Of a DNA stretch of 64,000 bases, positions 25,687 through 32,767 are shown piece by piece. Position 1 is the stretch's first letter. Each line of letters opens with the position of its first letter. The translations under genes were made by a program, and so were the position numbers. The notes below the pieces were generated by a model, which saw nothing but the letters and a program-made list of their open reading frames with translations, was not told the origin of the DNA and did not search any database. Source of the stretch: Ferrovibrio terrae_B (GTDB lineage Bacteria > Pseudomonadota > Alphaproteobacteria > Ferrovibrionales > Ferrovibrionaceae); assembly GCF_943371255.1 (NCBI RefSeq), contig NZ_CALRUC010000004.1, positions 12,978 to 76,977 on the forward strand. Direction: 5' to 3'.

Positions 25687-25707
25687 TATATCGCACTGGA
25701 GACGACC

Positions 25708-26481
25708 ATGAGGCTCAAGAACAAGACGGCGCTGATCACCGGCGGCAACAGCGGCATCGGCCTGGCGACGGCCAAAGCCTTCATCGCCGCGGGCGCCCGC
25801 GTTGCCATCACCGGCCGCAACAAGGCGACCCTGGACGCGGCCCTGGCAGAACTGGGTTCCGATGCTATGGCCCTGCAGGCGGATGCCACCGACATCGCCG
25901 CCACCGAACAGGCGGTGGCCGCTGCGGTGCAGGCCTTTGGCAAGCTCGATATCGTCTTTGCCAATGCCGGCATTCCGGGCAGCACGCCGATCGGCGGCAG
26001 CAGGCTTGAAGTGTTCGAGCAGATCCTGCGCACCAACATCACCGGCGTATTCTTCACCGTGCAGGCCGCCGCACCGCATCTGAACGATGGCGCCTCGATC
26101 ATCCTGAACGGCTCGGTGATGTCGCAGCTGGGCTCGCCCGGCTCCTCGGCCTATGCCGCCAGCAAGGCCGGCGTGCGCGGCATGGCGCGCGTGATGGCAT
26201 CCGAACTGGCGCCGCGCGGCATTCGGGTCAATGTCGTCTCGCCCGGCGCCACCCGCACACCGATCTGGGATGGCGCCGCGCCGACACCGGAGGCGAAGGC
26301 ACAACTGGAAAAGCGCCTGTCGGGCATCATCCCGCTCGGCCGTCTGGGCGAAGCAGAAGAGATTGCGAAGACTGTGCTGTTCCTCGCCTCTGACGATGCG
26401 TCCAACGTGAATGGCACCGAAATCTTCGTCGATGGCGGCAGCAACGGTTCGCCGGTGGGTGGCCCGGTGTTTCGCGGCTAG
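25708..26481 (+). CDS. SDR family oxidoreductase controlled by HxlR
   Basis: 257 residues. Cofactor motif TGGNSGIGLATA near residue 12, NAG in VFANAGIPGS near 87, catalytic Ser in NGSVMSQLGSPGS near 137, and Tyr-Lys in YAASKAGVRG near 149. The end IFVDGGSNGSPVGG is the usual C-terminal SDR loop. GGAG lies 6 bases before the ATG. HxlR-SDR pairs of this kind occur in many proteobacteria and are thought to detoxify quinones or aldehydes. The substrate cannot be read from the sequence. Confidence 0.9.
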   Translation: MRLKNKTALITGGNSGIGLATAKAFIAAGARVAITGRNKATLDAALAELGSDAMALQADATDIAATEQAVAAAVQAFGKLDIVFANAGIPGSTPIGGSRLEVFEQILRTNITGVFFTVQAAAPHLNDGASIILNGSVMSQLGSPGSSAYAASKAGVRGMARVMASELAPRGIRVNVVSPGATRTPIWDGAAPTPEAKAQLEKRLSGIIPLGRLGEAEEIAKTVLFLASDDASNVNGTEIFVDGGSNGSPVGGPVFRG

Positions 26482-26525
26482 CGAGCCGTGACAGTACAGG
26501 GAGAGGGGGCCGCAATGCCTCTTTT

Positions 26526-26569
26526 CCCTGTTGATTTTTCCCCTGTTGATGCATGTCAAGATGACAGGG
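26526..26569. repeat. Short direct/inverted repeats upstream of the alcohol dehydrogenase
   Basis: CCCTGTTGAT occurs twice, at 26526-26535 and 26541-26550, 15 bases apart, and a related inverted half ATGACAGGG lies at 26561-26569. They fall 40-80 bases before the adh start, in the region where a promoter should be. An unknown regulator may bind here. Confidence 0.4.
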
Positions 26570-26608
26570 CGCGCTCTGGTCTAGTCTGTTGGTCCAGGAG
26601 TTCCCAGC

Positions 26609-27634
26609 ATGCAAAAAACCATGAAAGCCGCCGTCGTCCGCGCCTTCGGCAAGCCGCTTGTCATCGAGGAGGCGGCGGTGCCGCTGCCGGGTGCCGGACA
26701 AATCCTCGTCAAGGTCATGGCGAGCGGCGTCTGCCACACCGATCTGCATGCCGCGGAAGGCGATTGGCCGGTCAAGCCCAAGCCGCCGTTCATTCCCGGC
26801 CATGAAGGCGTCGGCTATGTCGCCGCGGTCGGCAGCGGCGTGCGCCATGTGAAGGAAGGCGATCGCGTCGGCGTGCCCTGGCTCTACAGCGCCTGCGGCC
26901 ATTGCGAGCATTGCCTCGGCGGCTGGGAAACGCTCTGCGAGACGCAGCAGAATACCGGCTATTCGGTGAATGGCGGCTTCGCCGAATATGTGCTTGCCGA
27001 TCCGGACTATGTCGGCCATCTGCCGGCCAATATCGGCTTCGTCGAGATCGCTCCGGTGCTCTGTGCCGGCGTCACTGTCTACAAGGGACTGAAGGTCACC
27101 GACACCAAGCCGGGCGACTGGGTGGCGATCTCCGGCATCGGCGGGCTGGGCCATATGGCCGTGCAATACGCGACTGCGATGGGCCTGAATGTCGTGGCCG
27201 TGGATATCGACGATGCCAAGCTGGCGCTGGCCCGGCGGCTGGGCGCGGCGCTGACCGTCAATGCGCGCCAGACCGATCCGGCCGCTTTCGTCCGCAAGGA
27301 AATCGGCGGCGCCCATGGCGTTCTGGTCACCGCAGTCTCGCTCAAGGCCTTCCAGCAGGCACTCGGCATGGTGCGCCGTGGCGGCACGGTATCGCTGAAC
27401 GGCCTGCCGCCCGGCGACTTCCCGTTATCGGTGTTCGACACCGTGCTCAACGGCATCACGGTGCGTGGCTCGATCGTCGGCACGCGGCTCGACCTGCAGG
27501 AGGCACTGGCCTTCGCCGGAGCGGGCAGGGTGCAGGCGACGGTGAAGACCGAGCGGCTGGAAAACATCAACGACGTCTTCGCCCGCATGCATCGCGGCGA
27601 GATCGAGGGCCGCATCGTGCTCGACTTCGCCTAG
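26609..27634 (+). CDS. adhP: Zinc-dependent alcohol dehydrogenase, AdhP type
   Basis: 341 residues. Catalytic zinc ligands are Cys in SGVCHTDLHA near residue 40, His-Glu in PGHEGVGYV near 63, and a later Cys in VLCAGVTVYKG near 151. The structural zinc site is CGHCEHCLGGWETLC near 95-109, with four Cys. The NAD-binding motif is GIGGLGHMAVQ near 175. It oxidises primary alcohols or reduces aldehydes with NAD(H). AGGAG is 9 bases before the ATG. Confidence 0.94.
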   Translation: MQKTMKAAVVRAFGKPLVIEEAAVPLPGAGQILVKVMASGVCHTDLHAAEGDWPVKPKPPFIPGHEGVGYVAAVGSGVRHVKEGDRVGVPWLYSACGHCEHCLGGWETLCETQQNTGYSVNGGFAEYVLADPDYVGHLPANIGFVEIAPVLCAGVTVYKGLKVTDTKPGDWVAISGIGGLGHMAVQYATAMGLNVVAVDIDDAKLALARRLGAALTVNARQTDPAAFVRKEIGGAHGVLVTAVSLKAFQQALGMVRRGGTVSLNGLPPGDFPLSVFDTVLNGITVRGSIVGTRLDLQEALAFAGAGRVQATVKTERLENINDVFARMHRGEIEGRIVLDFA

Positions 27635-27654
27635 GCGCGGCGCGCATCAGGCGG

Positions 27655-28167
27655 TCAGCGTTCGATCACCCATTGCGTCACCGCCTGGTGGTAATTCTGC
27701 GGGCCGGGCACGGTCATATGGGTCTTGACGAATTTGAAGCCGGCCTTCTGCAGCGTGCGGTTCGGCGCGGCATTGAAGGCATTCGGTTCGCAGAACAGTT
27801 TTTTGATCTTCAGTAGCTCGAAATAGATATCGACACTGTGCTTGACGCATTGCGTGCCCAGGCCCTGCACACGCAGGTCAGGCTCCACGATATGCAGATG
27901 CATGTTGGCGCGCTCGCCGCGCAGGATGCGGTCGCTGGTCGAGAAGCCGATCGCCCGGCCGTTCAGCAGCCAGATCACCAGCAGGCCTTTGCGCTGCTCC
28001 ACCGGCAGGGCGAGATCCTGCTCATAGGCGTTCTGCCAGGCCGCGCGCGCCGGCAGGCGGGTGGGATCGACGCCCAGCAGTTCCAGCTGCTCGGGCGTCG
28101 CGTTATGAAAATAATCGATAATGAGTGGCGTTTCCGCCGCCGTCATTAGCCGCACCGTCAGGGCCAT
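27655..28167 (-). CDS. GNAT family N-acetyltransferase
   Basis: 170 residues. The acetyl-CoA loop is somewhat degenerate: HIVEPDLRVQGLGTQCVKHSV, seen as DLRVQGLGTQ, with the strand LFCEPNAFNAAPNRTLQKAGFKFV as the second conserved part. GGAGAG precedes the ATG by 6 bases. It points leftwards towards the alcohol dehydrogenase without overlap. Substrate is unknown. A small-molecule or ribosomal protein acetylase are both possible. Confidence 0.82.
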   Translation of the reverse strand: MALTVRLMTAAETPLIIDYFHNATPEQLELLGVDPTRLPARAAWQNAYEQDLALPVEQRKGLLVIWLLNGRAIGFSTSDRILRGERANMHLHIVEPDLRVQGLGTQCVKHSVDIYFELLKIKKLFCEPNAFNAAPNRTLQKAGFKFVKTHMTVPGPQNYHQAVTQWVIER

Positions 28168-28246
28168 GATGCTCTCCTGCAGTCTGACACACGGCCTGGG
28201 CCGGCCGTGCCATCATGCTGGCCCGTGCGCGGCTGGAAGCAAAGCC

Positions 28247-28873
28247 CTATTGCAGGCGCGTGGTCAGAATCTTCAGGCCGGCGGCACCGAAGGCCAGCGC
28301 GAACGCGCCTTCGAACCAGCGGCGCAGTCGCATGTAGCCCCGGCTCAGCGGCGGGCTGGAGAACAGCAGCGCATAGCCGTGGAACACCAGCGTGCTCTGC
28401 AGCGCCACGGCGGCGATGATGGTGGCGAGCGTCAGCGGCGAGGCCTGCGCCGGCACGCCCACGGCATAGAGCGAGCCGAAGAACAGGATCGCCTTCGGGT
28501 TGGTCAGGTGCAAACCAAGTCCGGCAGCATAGGCGCGTTTCAGCGAACTGTAGGTGCCACTGCGCGCATGAATCTCGCCGGCTTTCAGCGCCGAGCGTGC
28601 CGAACGGAAGGCGAGATAGAGCAGATAGGCGGCGCCGCAATAGCGCATCGCCTCGAACAGCCAGGCATTCGCCAGCATCACCGCGCCAAGGCCGAAAGCC
28701 GCAGCGGTCGACCACATCAGCGATCCGGTGCTGACGCCGCCGGCCACCGCAAGGCCGAAGCCGCGGCCCGATTTCATCGAGGCGCCGGCGATGGCGAGCG
28801 TGGCGGGGCCGGGGCTGCCGGTGGCGAGCAGGGCGGCAAGGAGAATCAGCGGAAGGTTGATGTCATCGAGCAT
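28247..28873 (-). CDS. LysE family exporter
   Basis: 208 residues with six predicted membrane helices. The family start NLPLILLAALLATGSPGPATLAIAG, seen as LLATGSPGPATL near residue 20, is typical of LysE/RhtB translocators, as is the central HLTNPKAILFFGSLYA near 125. It exports an amino acid or related compound through the inner membrane. The physiological substrate cannot be told from the sequence. Confidence 0.92.
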   Translation of the reverse strand: MLDDINLPLILLAALLATGSPGPATLAIAGASMKSGRGFGLAVAGGVSTGSLMWSTAAAFGLGAVMLANAWLFEAMRYCGAAYLLYLAFRSARSALKAGEIHARSGTYSSLKRAYAAGLGLHLTNPKAILFFGSLYAVGVPAQASPLTLATIIAAVALQSTLVFHGYALLFSSPPLSRGYMRLRRWFEGAFALAFGAAGLKILTTRLQ

Positions 28874-28993
28874 GCTTAAGTCTGGTCCGGCCGGTGCCGC
28901 GAAGGCAAGCGCGGAGATGTATCGCTACAATTGTTGCGCTTGTCGGGCTGGTGCTTCGCAGCGATACTGAATGCCTCCCCGAGACCAGTCAGA

Positions 28994-29821
28994 ATGACCC
29001 CCATGAGTTCCAGCCACACTATCGCATCCGGCCGCGCCATGCTGGCGGTGGAAACACGCGGCAGCGGCGATCCCGTCGTCTTCCTGCATGCCAATGTCGG
29101 CGACCGCCGCATGTGGCGCGCACAGATGGATGCCGTCGGTGCCGGCAACATGGCGATCACTTACGACCGGCGCGGTTTTGGCGACACCCGCGCAGAACCG
29201 GAAGACTATTCCGCCATCGGTGATCTGATGGCGGTGCTCGCCGCCACGGCGCAGGGTAAACCTGCGATCCTGGTCGGCTGCTCGCAGGGCGGCCGCATCG
29301 CCATCGACACAGCGCTGCGGCATCCATCCGCCGTGCGTGGCCTGGTGCTGATCTCGCCCACCGTGACCGGCGCGCCCGAGCCGGTGCTGTCGCCCGATAT
29401 CAAAAGCCTGCTGGCCGAACAGAAGGCCGCTGAAGCGGCCGGCGATATCGAGCGCGTGATTGCGATCAAGGCCCAGCTCTGGCTCGATGGCCCGCTGCAG
29501 CCGGCGGGACGTGTGACGGGTGCGGCGCGCCAACTGTTCCTCGCCATGAACGCCACTGCATTGCGTTCGTCGCCGCTCGGAATGGACATGGATGCACCTC
29601 CCGGCGCCTTCCAGCATCTGGGCGAAATAGCGGTACCGACGCTGGTGATTTGCGGCGACATGGACTTCCCCCATATCCAGGAGCGCTGCCGCGCTGCCGC
29701 CAGCCTGATGCCGAACGCATCACATCATGGACTGCCCGATGCGGCCCATGTGCCGAGCCTGGACCGGCCGGCCGAGATCACTGCACTGCTTGCCGCCTTC
29801 ATCGGGCGCTGCCGCGCATAG
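28994..29821 (+). CDS. Alpha/beta hydrolase
   Basis: 275 residues from the ATG at 28994; a second ATG at 29003 is possible. Oxyanion region VVFLHANVGDRRMW near residue 29, nucleophile Ser in LVGCSQGGRIAID near 98, acid likely the Asp in VICGDMDFPH near 220, and His in LPDAAHVPSLDRP near 248, as expected for the fold. It lacks a signal peptide. The substrate is not deducible. Divergent from lysE across about 120 bases containing an 8-base inverted repeat. Confidence 0.9.
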   Translation: MTPMSSSHTIASGRAMLAVETRGSGDPVVFLHANVGDRRMWRAQMDAVGAGNMAITYDRRGFGDTRAEPEDYSAIGDLMAVLAATAQGKPAILVGCSQGGRIAIDTALRHPSAVRGLVLISPTVTGAPEPVLSPDIKSLLAEQKAAEAAGDIERVIAIKAQLWLDGPLQPAGRVTGAARQLFLAMNATALRSSPLGMDMDAPPGAFQHLGEIAVPTLVICGDMDFPHIQERCRAAASLMPNASHHGLPDAAHVPSLDRPAEITALLAAFIGRCRA

Positions 29822-29832
29822 GCGGTACGCAG

Positions 29833-30270
29833 TTATCGCTTTTTGCGCAGGGCTTTGCTTTTGCCAGCTGTCTTGCGGTTGAGCTGACCCGCGGCATTCA
29901 CCAGCCGGCGGAAGGTCGGGCATTCCAGATGGCTGGGCGCCGAGCATTTCGCCGCATGGCGCAACCCGTCGCGCATCGCCGCCATGCGATGAATCCTGCG
30001 GTCCAGGTCGTCGGCCTTGGCGGCCAGTTGCTCGCGTTTGATGCGCAGCCGGCCATCGGTGGCAAACATGCCGGCGATCTCGTCGAGGCTGAAGCCGGCC
30101 AGCCGCCCCAGCGCGATCAGCGACAGGCGCTGCACCACATCGGGCGTGAACAGGCGCTTTAACCCGCGCCGGCCGATCGAGGCGATCAGGCCTTTTTCCT
30201 CATAGAAGCGGAGCGCAGAGGCCGGCACGCCGGTCTGGGCCGCCACTTCGGCGATATCGAGCGCTTTCAT
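29833..30270 (-). CDS. MerR-family transcription regulator
   Basis: 145 residues from the ATG at 30270. The winged helix is IAEVAAQTGVPASALRFYEEKGLI, visible as TGVPASALRFYEEKGL, followed by the dimerisation helix. The C-terminal part has AAKCSAPSHLECPTFRRLV, with two Cys seven residues apart and a His, which differs from the C-x2-C-x-C-x5-C iron-sulfur motif of SoxR. So it may sense a thiol or metal ligand instead. It is divergent from DUF2938-DUF2798 and probably activates them through the promoter at 30273-30303. Confidence 0.85.
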   Translation of the reverse strand: MKALDIAEVAAQTGVPASALRFYEEKGLIASIGRRGLKRLFTPDVVQRLSLIALGRLAGFSLDEIAGMFATDGRLRIKREQLAAKADDLDRRIHRMAAMRDGLRHAAKCSAPSHLECPTFRRLVNAAGQLNRKTAGKSKALRKKR

Positions 30271-30272
30271 GC

Positions 30273-30303
30273 TTGACCTCAAGTGAACTTGAATTTGTAG
30301 GCT
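30273..30303 (+). promoter_or_regulatory. MerR-type promoter with SoxR-box-like operator
   Basis: TTGACC (30273-30278), a 19-base spacer and TAGGCT (30298-30303). The spacer holds the perfect palindrome TCAAGT-GA-ACTTGA (30279-30292), and the wider 18 bases at 30277-30294 resemble the E. coli SoxR box CCTCAAGTTAACTTGAGG. An overlong spacer with a central palindrome is the hallmark of MerR-activated promoters. Confidence 0.75.
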
Positions 30304-30338
30304 ACCCCAACATCACCACCACACAAGAGGAATTTCAG

Positions 30339-30824
30339 ATGTTGGACACACCCTTTCAGATCGCGGCCGTGGGCATCGGCGCCACGCTGGCGATGGATCT
30401 CTGGGCCCTGGTGCTCAGGCATGTCTATGGCGTGACCGGGCTTGATTACCGCATGGTCGGCCGCTGGCTCGGCCATCTGCCGCGTGGCCGGTTTCGCCAT
30501 GACGGCATCGGCCGTGCGGCGCCGGTGGCGGGCGAGGCCGCACTCGGCTGGGCGGCGCATTACGCCATCGGCATTGCCTTTGCCGCCGGGCTCGTCGCGG
30601 TCTTCGGCGCCGGCTGGCTGCAGGCACCGACACTGATGCCGGCGCTGCTCACCGGGCTCGTCACCGTGGCGGCACCCTTCCTGATCCTGCAGCCGGCGCT
30701 GGGGCTCGGCATCGCCGCCGCGCGCACACCGGCGCCGATGGCGGCGCGGGCGCGCAGCCTCATCACGCATCTGGTGTTCGGCGCCGGGCTCTATGGCGCC
30801 GCCCGGCTCACCGCAACTCTGTAA
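30339..30824 (+). CDS. DUF2938 membrane protein
   Basis: 161 residues from the ATG at 30339, with AGAGGAA upstream. About five membrane segments. The opening GIGATLAMDLWALVLRHVYGV, here seen as GATLAMDLWALVL, followed by VGRWLGHLPRGRF, is typical of DUF2938. Such genes frequently accompany a MerR regulator. Function is unknown. It is followed after 29 bases by a DUF2798 gene. Confidence 0.88.
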   Translation: MLDTPFQIAAVGIGATLAMDLWALVLRHVYGVTGLDYRMVGRWLGHLPRGRFRHDGIGRAAPVAGEAALGWAAHYAIGIAFAAGLVAVFGAGWLQAPTLMPALLTGLVTVAAPFLILQPALGLGIAAARTPAPMAARARSLITHLVFGAGLYGAARLTATL

Positions 30825-30853
30825 CGCTCAACCTTTGAAATGGGAGATATCCG

Positions 30854-31078
30854 ATGATACCCGCACGCTTTGAACCCATCGCCTTCGGCTTCGTGCTTTC
30901 GGCCCTGATGTCGCTGCTCGTTTCGGGCATCGCCACGCTCCGCACCGCCGGGCTGGCCGAGAATTTCCTCTGGCTCTGGACCGGCGCCTGGCTGGCATCC
31001 TGGCTGGTCGCATTTCCGGTCGTGCTGTTCGTCGCGCCGGTGGCGCGGCGTGTCGTGCGCCGGATGGTGAGGGCGTAA
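30854..31078 (+). CDS. DUF2798 small membrane protein
   Basis: 74 residues with two helices (about 9-29 and 42-62). FGFVLSALMSLLVSGIATLR followed by WLASWLVAFPVVLFVAPVARR is the DUF2798 pattern, here given as SALMSLLVSGIATL and SWLVAFPVVLFVAP. The role is unknown. A run of TTTGAAATGGGAGA before the ATG supplies a ribosome binding site. Probably one operon with DUF2938 under the MerR promoter. Confidence 0.85.
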   Translation: MIPARFEPIAFGFVLSALMSLLVSGIATLRTAGLAENFLWLWTGAWLASWLVAFPVVLFVAPVARRVVRRMVRA

Positions 31079-31171
31079 CGTCACGGCCAGGCGGCCGGCT
31101 GTGCAAGCATGCACGTCCGGTCGCTGCCTGTGATGCAGCGGGCCATGATGAATAAGAATGTTGGGAATGAA

Positions 31172-31246
31172 TGGCTCCGAGGGAGGGATTCGAACCCCCG
31201 ACCGGGCGGTTAACAGCCGCCTGCTCTACCACTGAGCTACCTCGGA
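31172..31246 (-). tRNA. tRNA-Asn (GTT anticodon)
   Basis: Minus-strand cloverleaf of 75 bases including an encoded CCA. Acceptor TCCGAGG pairs with CCTCGGA; the D loop has AGCTCAGTGGTAGAGC; the anticodon loop is CTGTTAA with GTT; the T arm is GGGGGTTCGAATCCCTC. The discriminator is G. Confidence 0.97.
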
Positions 31247-31260
31247 CCAGTGCGGCGCGC

Positions 31261-31289
31261 AACCTAGCCATCTGGGCCCTGCACCGCAA
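31261..31289 (-). promoter_or_regulatory. Likely promoter of tRNA-Asn
   Basis: On the minus strand TTGCGG (31289-31284), 17 bases, TAGGTT (31266-31261), 14 bases before the tRNA 5' end. The same -35 hexamer with the same spacing lies before nuoA. Confidence 0.5.
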
Positions 31290-31389
31290 GGGCCGCCTGC
31301 AAAAATTCCGCAGCCGCTTCCGGCCCCTGTCAAACCGGCTTTTCCCTTTATGCGCCAGATGGTAAGCGGGAGGCGAGGGAGCCGCAAAA

Positions 31390-31806
31390 ATGAAAATGAC
31401 CAAGGCCGAACTGGAAGCCTTTCTCGCCGCCGAATTTCCGCAGATGGCGCCGCTGCGCATGCGAATCGAAAACTGGGACGGCGCGGCGCTGCGGCTCGAC
31501 ATGCCGGTCACCGAGCAGAATCTGCGCCCCGGCGGCACGGTGTCGGGCCCGGCGATGATGACGCTGGCCGACTGCGCCGCCTATCTGCTGCTGCTCGGCC
31601 TGATCGGTCCGGTGGCGCTGGCGGTCACCACCAATCTCAATATCAATTTCCTGCGCAAGCCGGGCCTGGGCGATCTGGGTGCCGAGGCCACCATGCTCAA
31701 GCTGGGCAAGACGCTGGCGATCATCGAGATCGCGCTGTTCACCGCCGGCCAGGCCGAACCGGTGGCCCATGCGGTGATGACCTACGCGATTCCGCCCAAA
31801 CGCTGA
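31390..31806 (+). CDS. PaaI-type hotdog thioesterase
   Basis: 138 residues. The hotdog helix is RPGGTVSGPAMMTLADCAAY near residues 44-63, holding the Asp that usually acts in catalysis, and LNINFLRKPGLGDLGAEATM is the following strand pair. Members hydrolyse acyl- or aryl-CoA esters. The substrate cannot be told. It starts after AGGGAGC, 8 bases before the ATG. The long gap behind it holds repeats. Confidence 0.88.
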   Translation: MKMTKAELEAFLAAEFPQMAPLRMRIENWDGAALRLDMPVTEQNLRPGGTVSGPAMMTLADCAAYLLLLGLIGPVALAVTTNLNINFLRKPGLGDLGAEATMLKLGKTLAIIEIALFTAGQAEPVAHAVMTYAIPPKR

Positions 31807-31905
31807 AGCTCGGGTCATTGAGCAACGGGGCGGGGCAGGGCTTGACCGGCCGGCATGGTGTTCCCATATCGTTCCTGACGTGACATGACAGCAGCTGCAG
31901 CGCCG

Positions 31906-32003
31906 CGAACCCCAACGAACCTCAACGAACCCGAACGGACCTGAACGAACCTCAACGGACCTCAACGGACCTCAACGGACCTGAACGAACCTGAACGGAC
32001 CCC
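31906..32003. repeat. Tandem 10-base repeat array
   Basis: About nine and a half units of the decamer CTSAACGRAC run without a break in register (S = C/G, R = A/G). Variation is limited almost wholly to those two positions and the array ends in CCCCGGCGAAG. The period divides neither 3 nor 11 neatly, so it is not a good coding repeat. It begins 99 bases after the thioesterase stop and looks like a variable number tandem repeat. Confidence 0.9.
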
Positions 32004-32036
32004 GGCGAAGCAGAACAGGCATTTTTTTGCAATTTT

Positions 32037-32120
32037 CGTCGCTCCCGCGAAGGCGGGAGCCCAGTCTTGAGGCCTGGAAGCGACAAAGACGCTGGATTCC
32101 CGCTTGCGCGGGAATGACGA
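32037..32120 (+). repeat. Paired palindromic repeat, copy 1
   Basis: Two hairpins facing each other. The first is CGCTCCCGCGAAGGCGGGAG with a trailing CCCAGTC, the second is CTGGATTCCCGCTTGCGCGG followed by GAATGACGA. The same pair, in the opposite orientation, lies between lolC and lolD at 62962-63030. This is the structure of REP/BIME-like elements. Confidence 0.85.
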
Positions 32121-32211
32121 AGAATTAGTTAAGCCGTTGATTTATATGGGGTGGAGCGCGGGTATTATAATACCGCTCTGTAAATACCTGATTTCATTAG
32201 ACAGATCAGGT
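32121..32211. other. AT-rich segment with two palindromes before the rplM promoter
   Basis: GGTATTATAATACC (32161-32174) is a perfect 14-base palindrome, flanked by GAGCG and GCTC that extend it. CCTGAT...ATCAGG (32188-32211) forms a second stem of 6 bases with a 12-base loop directly before the -35 box. No coding potential is seen. They may be an operator or simply the terminator region of the preceding unit. Confidence 0.5.
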
Positions 32212-32239
32212 TTGACAGCACGCCAAAAATCCTCATAGT
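32212..32239 (+). promoter_or_regulatory. Promoter of rplM-rpsI
   Basis: TTGACA (32212-32217), 16 bases, CATAGT (32234-32239), 60 bases before rplM. A perfect -35 box fits a strong ribosomal protein promoter. Confidence 0.6.
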
Positions 32240-32252
32240 GCGCCCCGATCCG

Positions 32253-32278
32253 CCCGCCGGCTGTCCGGCGGGATTTTT
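32253..32278 (+). terminator. Terminator-like hairpin in the rplM leader
   Basis: CCCGCCGG (32253-32260), loop CTGT, CCGGCGGG (32265-32272), then ATTTTTA. It has the stem and T-run of an intrinsic terminator but lies between the promoter and the rplM start, so it could act as an attenuator or as a site for ribosomal protein feedback. Confidence 0.65.
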
Positions 32279-32299
32279 ACTACTCTGTCAGGACGTCAG

Positions 32300-32767
32300 A
32301 TGAAGACTTTCACCGCCAAAGAGTCCGAAGTGGACAAGAAGTGGCTGCTGATCGACGCCGACGGTTTGGTGCTGGGGCGGCTTGCCTCCCTGATCGCCAT
32401 GCGTCTGCGCGGCAAGCACAAGGCCATCTTCACGCCGAACTGCGATACCGGCGACAACATCATTGTCATCAATGCCGAGAAGGTTCGCCTCACCGGCCGC
32501 AAGGCCGCGAATGAGGTCTTTTACTGGCACACCGGTCATCCGGGTGGCATCAAGGGTCGCACCCTGGGCGAAGGCCTGGCCGGCAAGTATCCCGAGCGCG
32601 TCATCATGAAGGCCGTCGAGCGCATGCTGCCGAAGGAGAGCCCGCTGGCTCGCCGTCAGCTCACCAAGCTCAAGGTCTACAAGGGTGCCGAGCATCCGCA
32701 TGAGGCACAGCAGCCCGTGAAGCTGGATGTCGCCGCGCTCAATCCGAAGAACAAGAGGAACGACTAA
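32300..32767 (+). CDS. rplM: 50S ribosomal protein L13
   Basis: 155 residues, usual length. Opening KTFTAKESEVDKKWLLIDA and the central NCDTGDNIIVINAEKVRLTG, seen as GDNIIVINAEKV, are standard for L13, as is the basic segment MLPKESPLARRQLTKLKVY, seen as PLARRQLTKLKVY. It assembles early into the large subunit. The stop codon overlaps the rpsI start as TAATG, giving coupled translation. Confidence 0.97.
   Translation: MKTFTAKESEVDKKWLLIDADGLVLGRLASLIAMRLRGKHKAIFTPNCDTGDNIIVINAEKVRLTGRKAANEVFYWHTGHPGGIKGRTLGEGLAGKYPERVIMKAVERMLPKESPLARRQLTKLKVYKGAEHPHEAQQPVKLDVAALNPKNKRND

Noticed and set aside
31171..31365. Plus-strand frame beginning MAPREGFEPPTGRL
   Set aside because: It is the antisense of tRNA-Asn, a well-known false gene call.
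31348..31965. Minus-strand frame across the decamer repeat
   Set aside because: It is made of repeat translation and the antisense of the thioesterase gene, without a ribosome binding site.
31906..32003. CRISPR array
   Set aside because: Units are 10 bases with no spacers; no cas genes are present.
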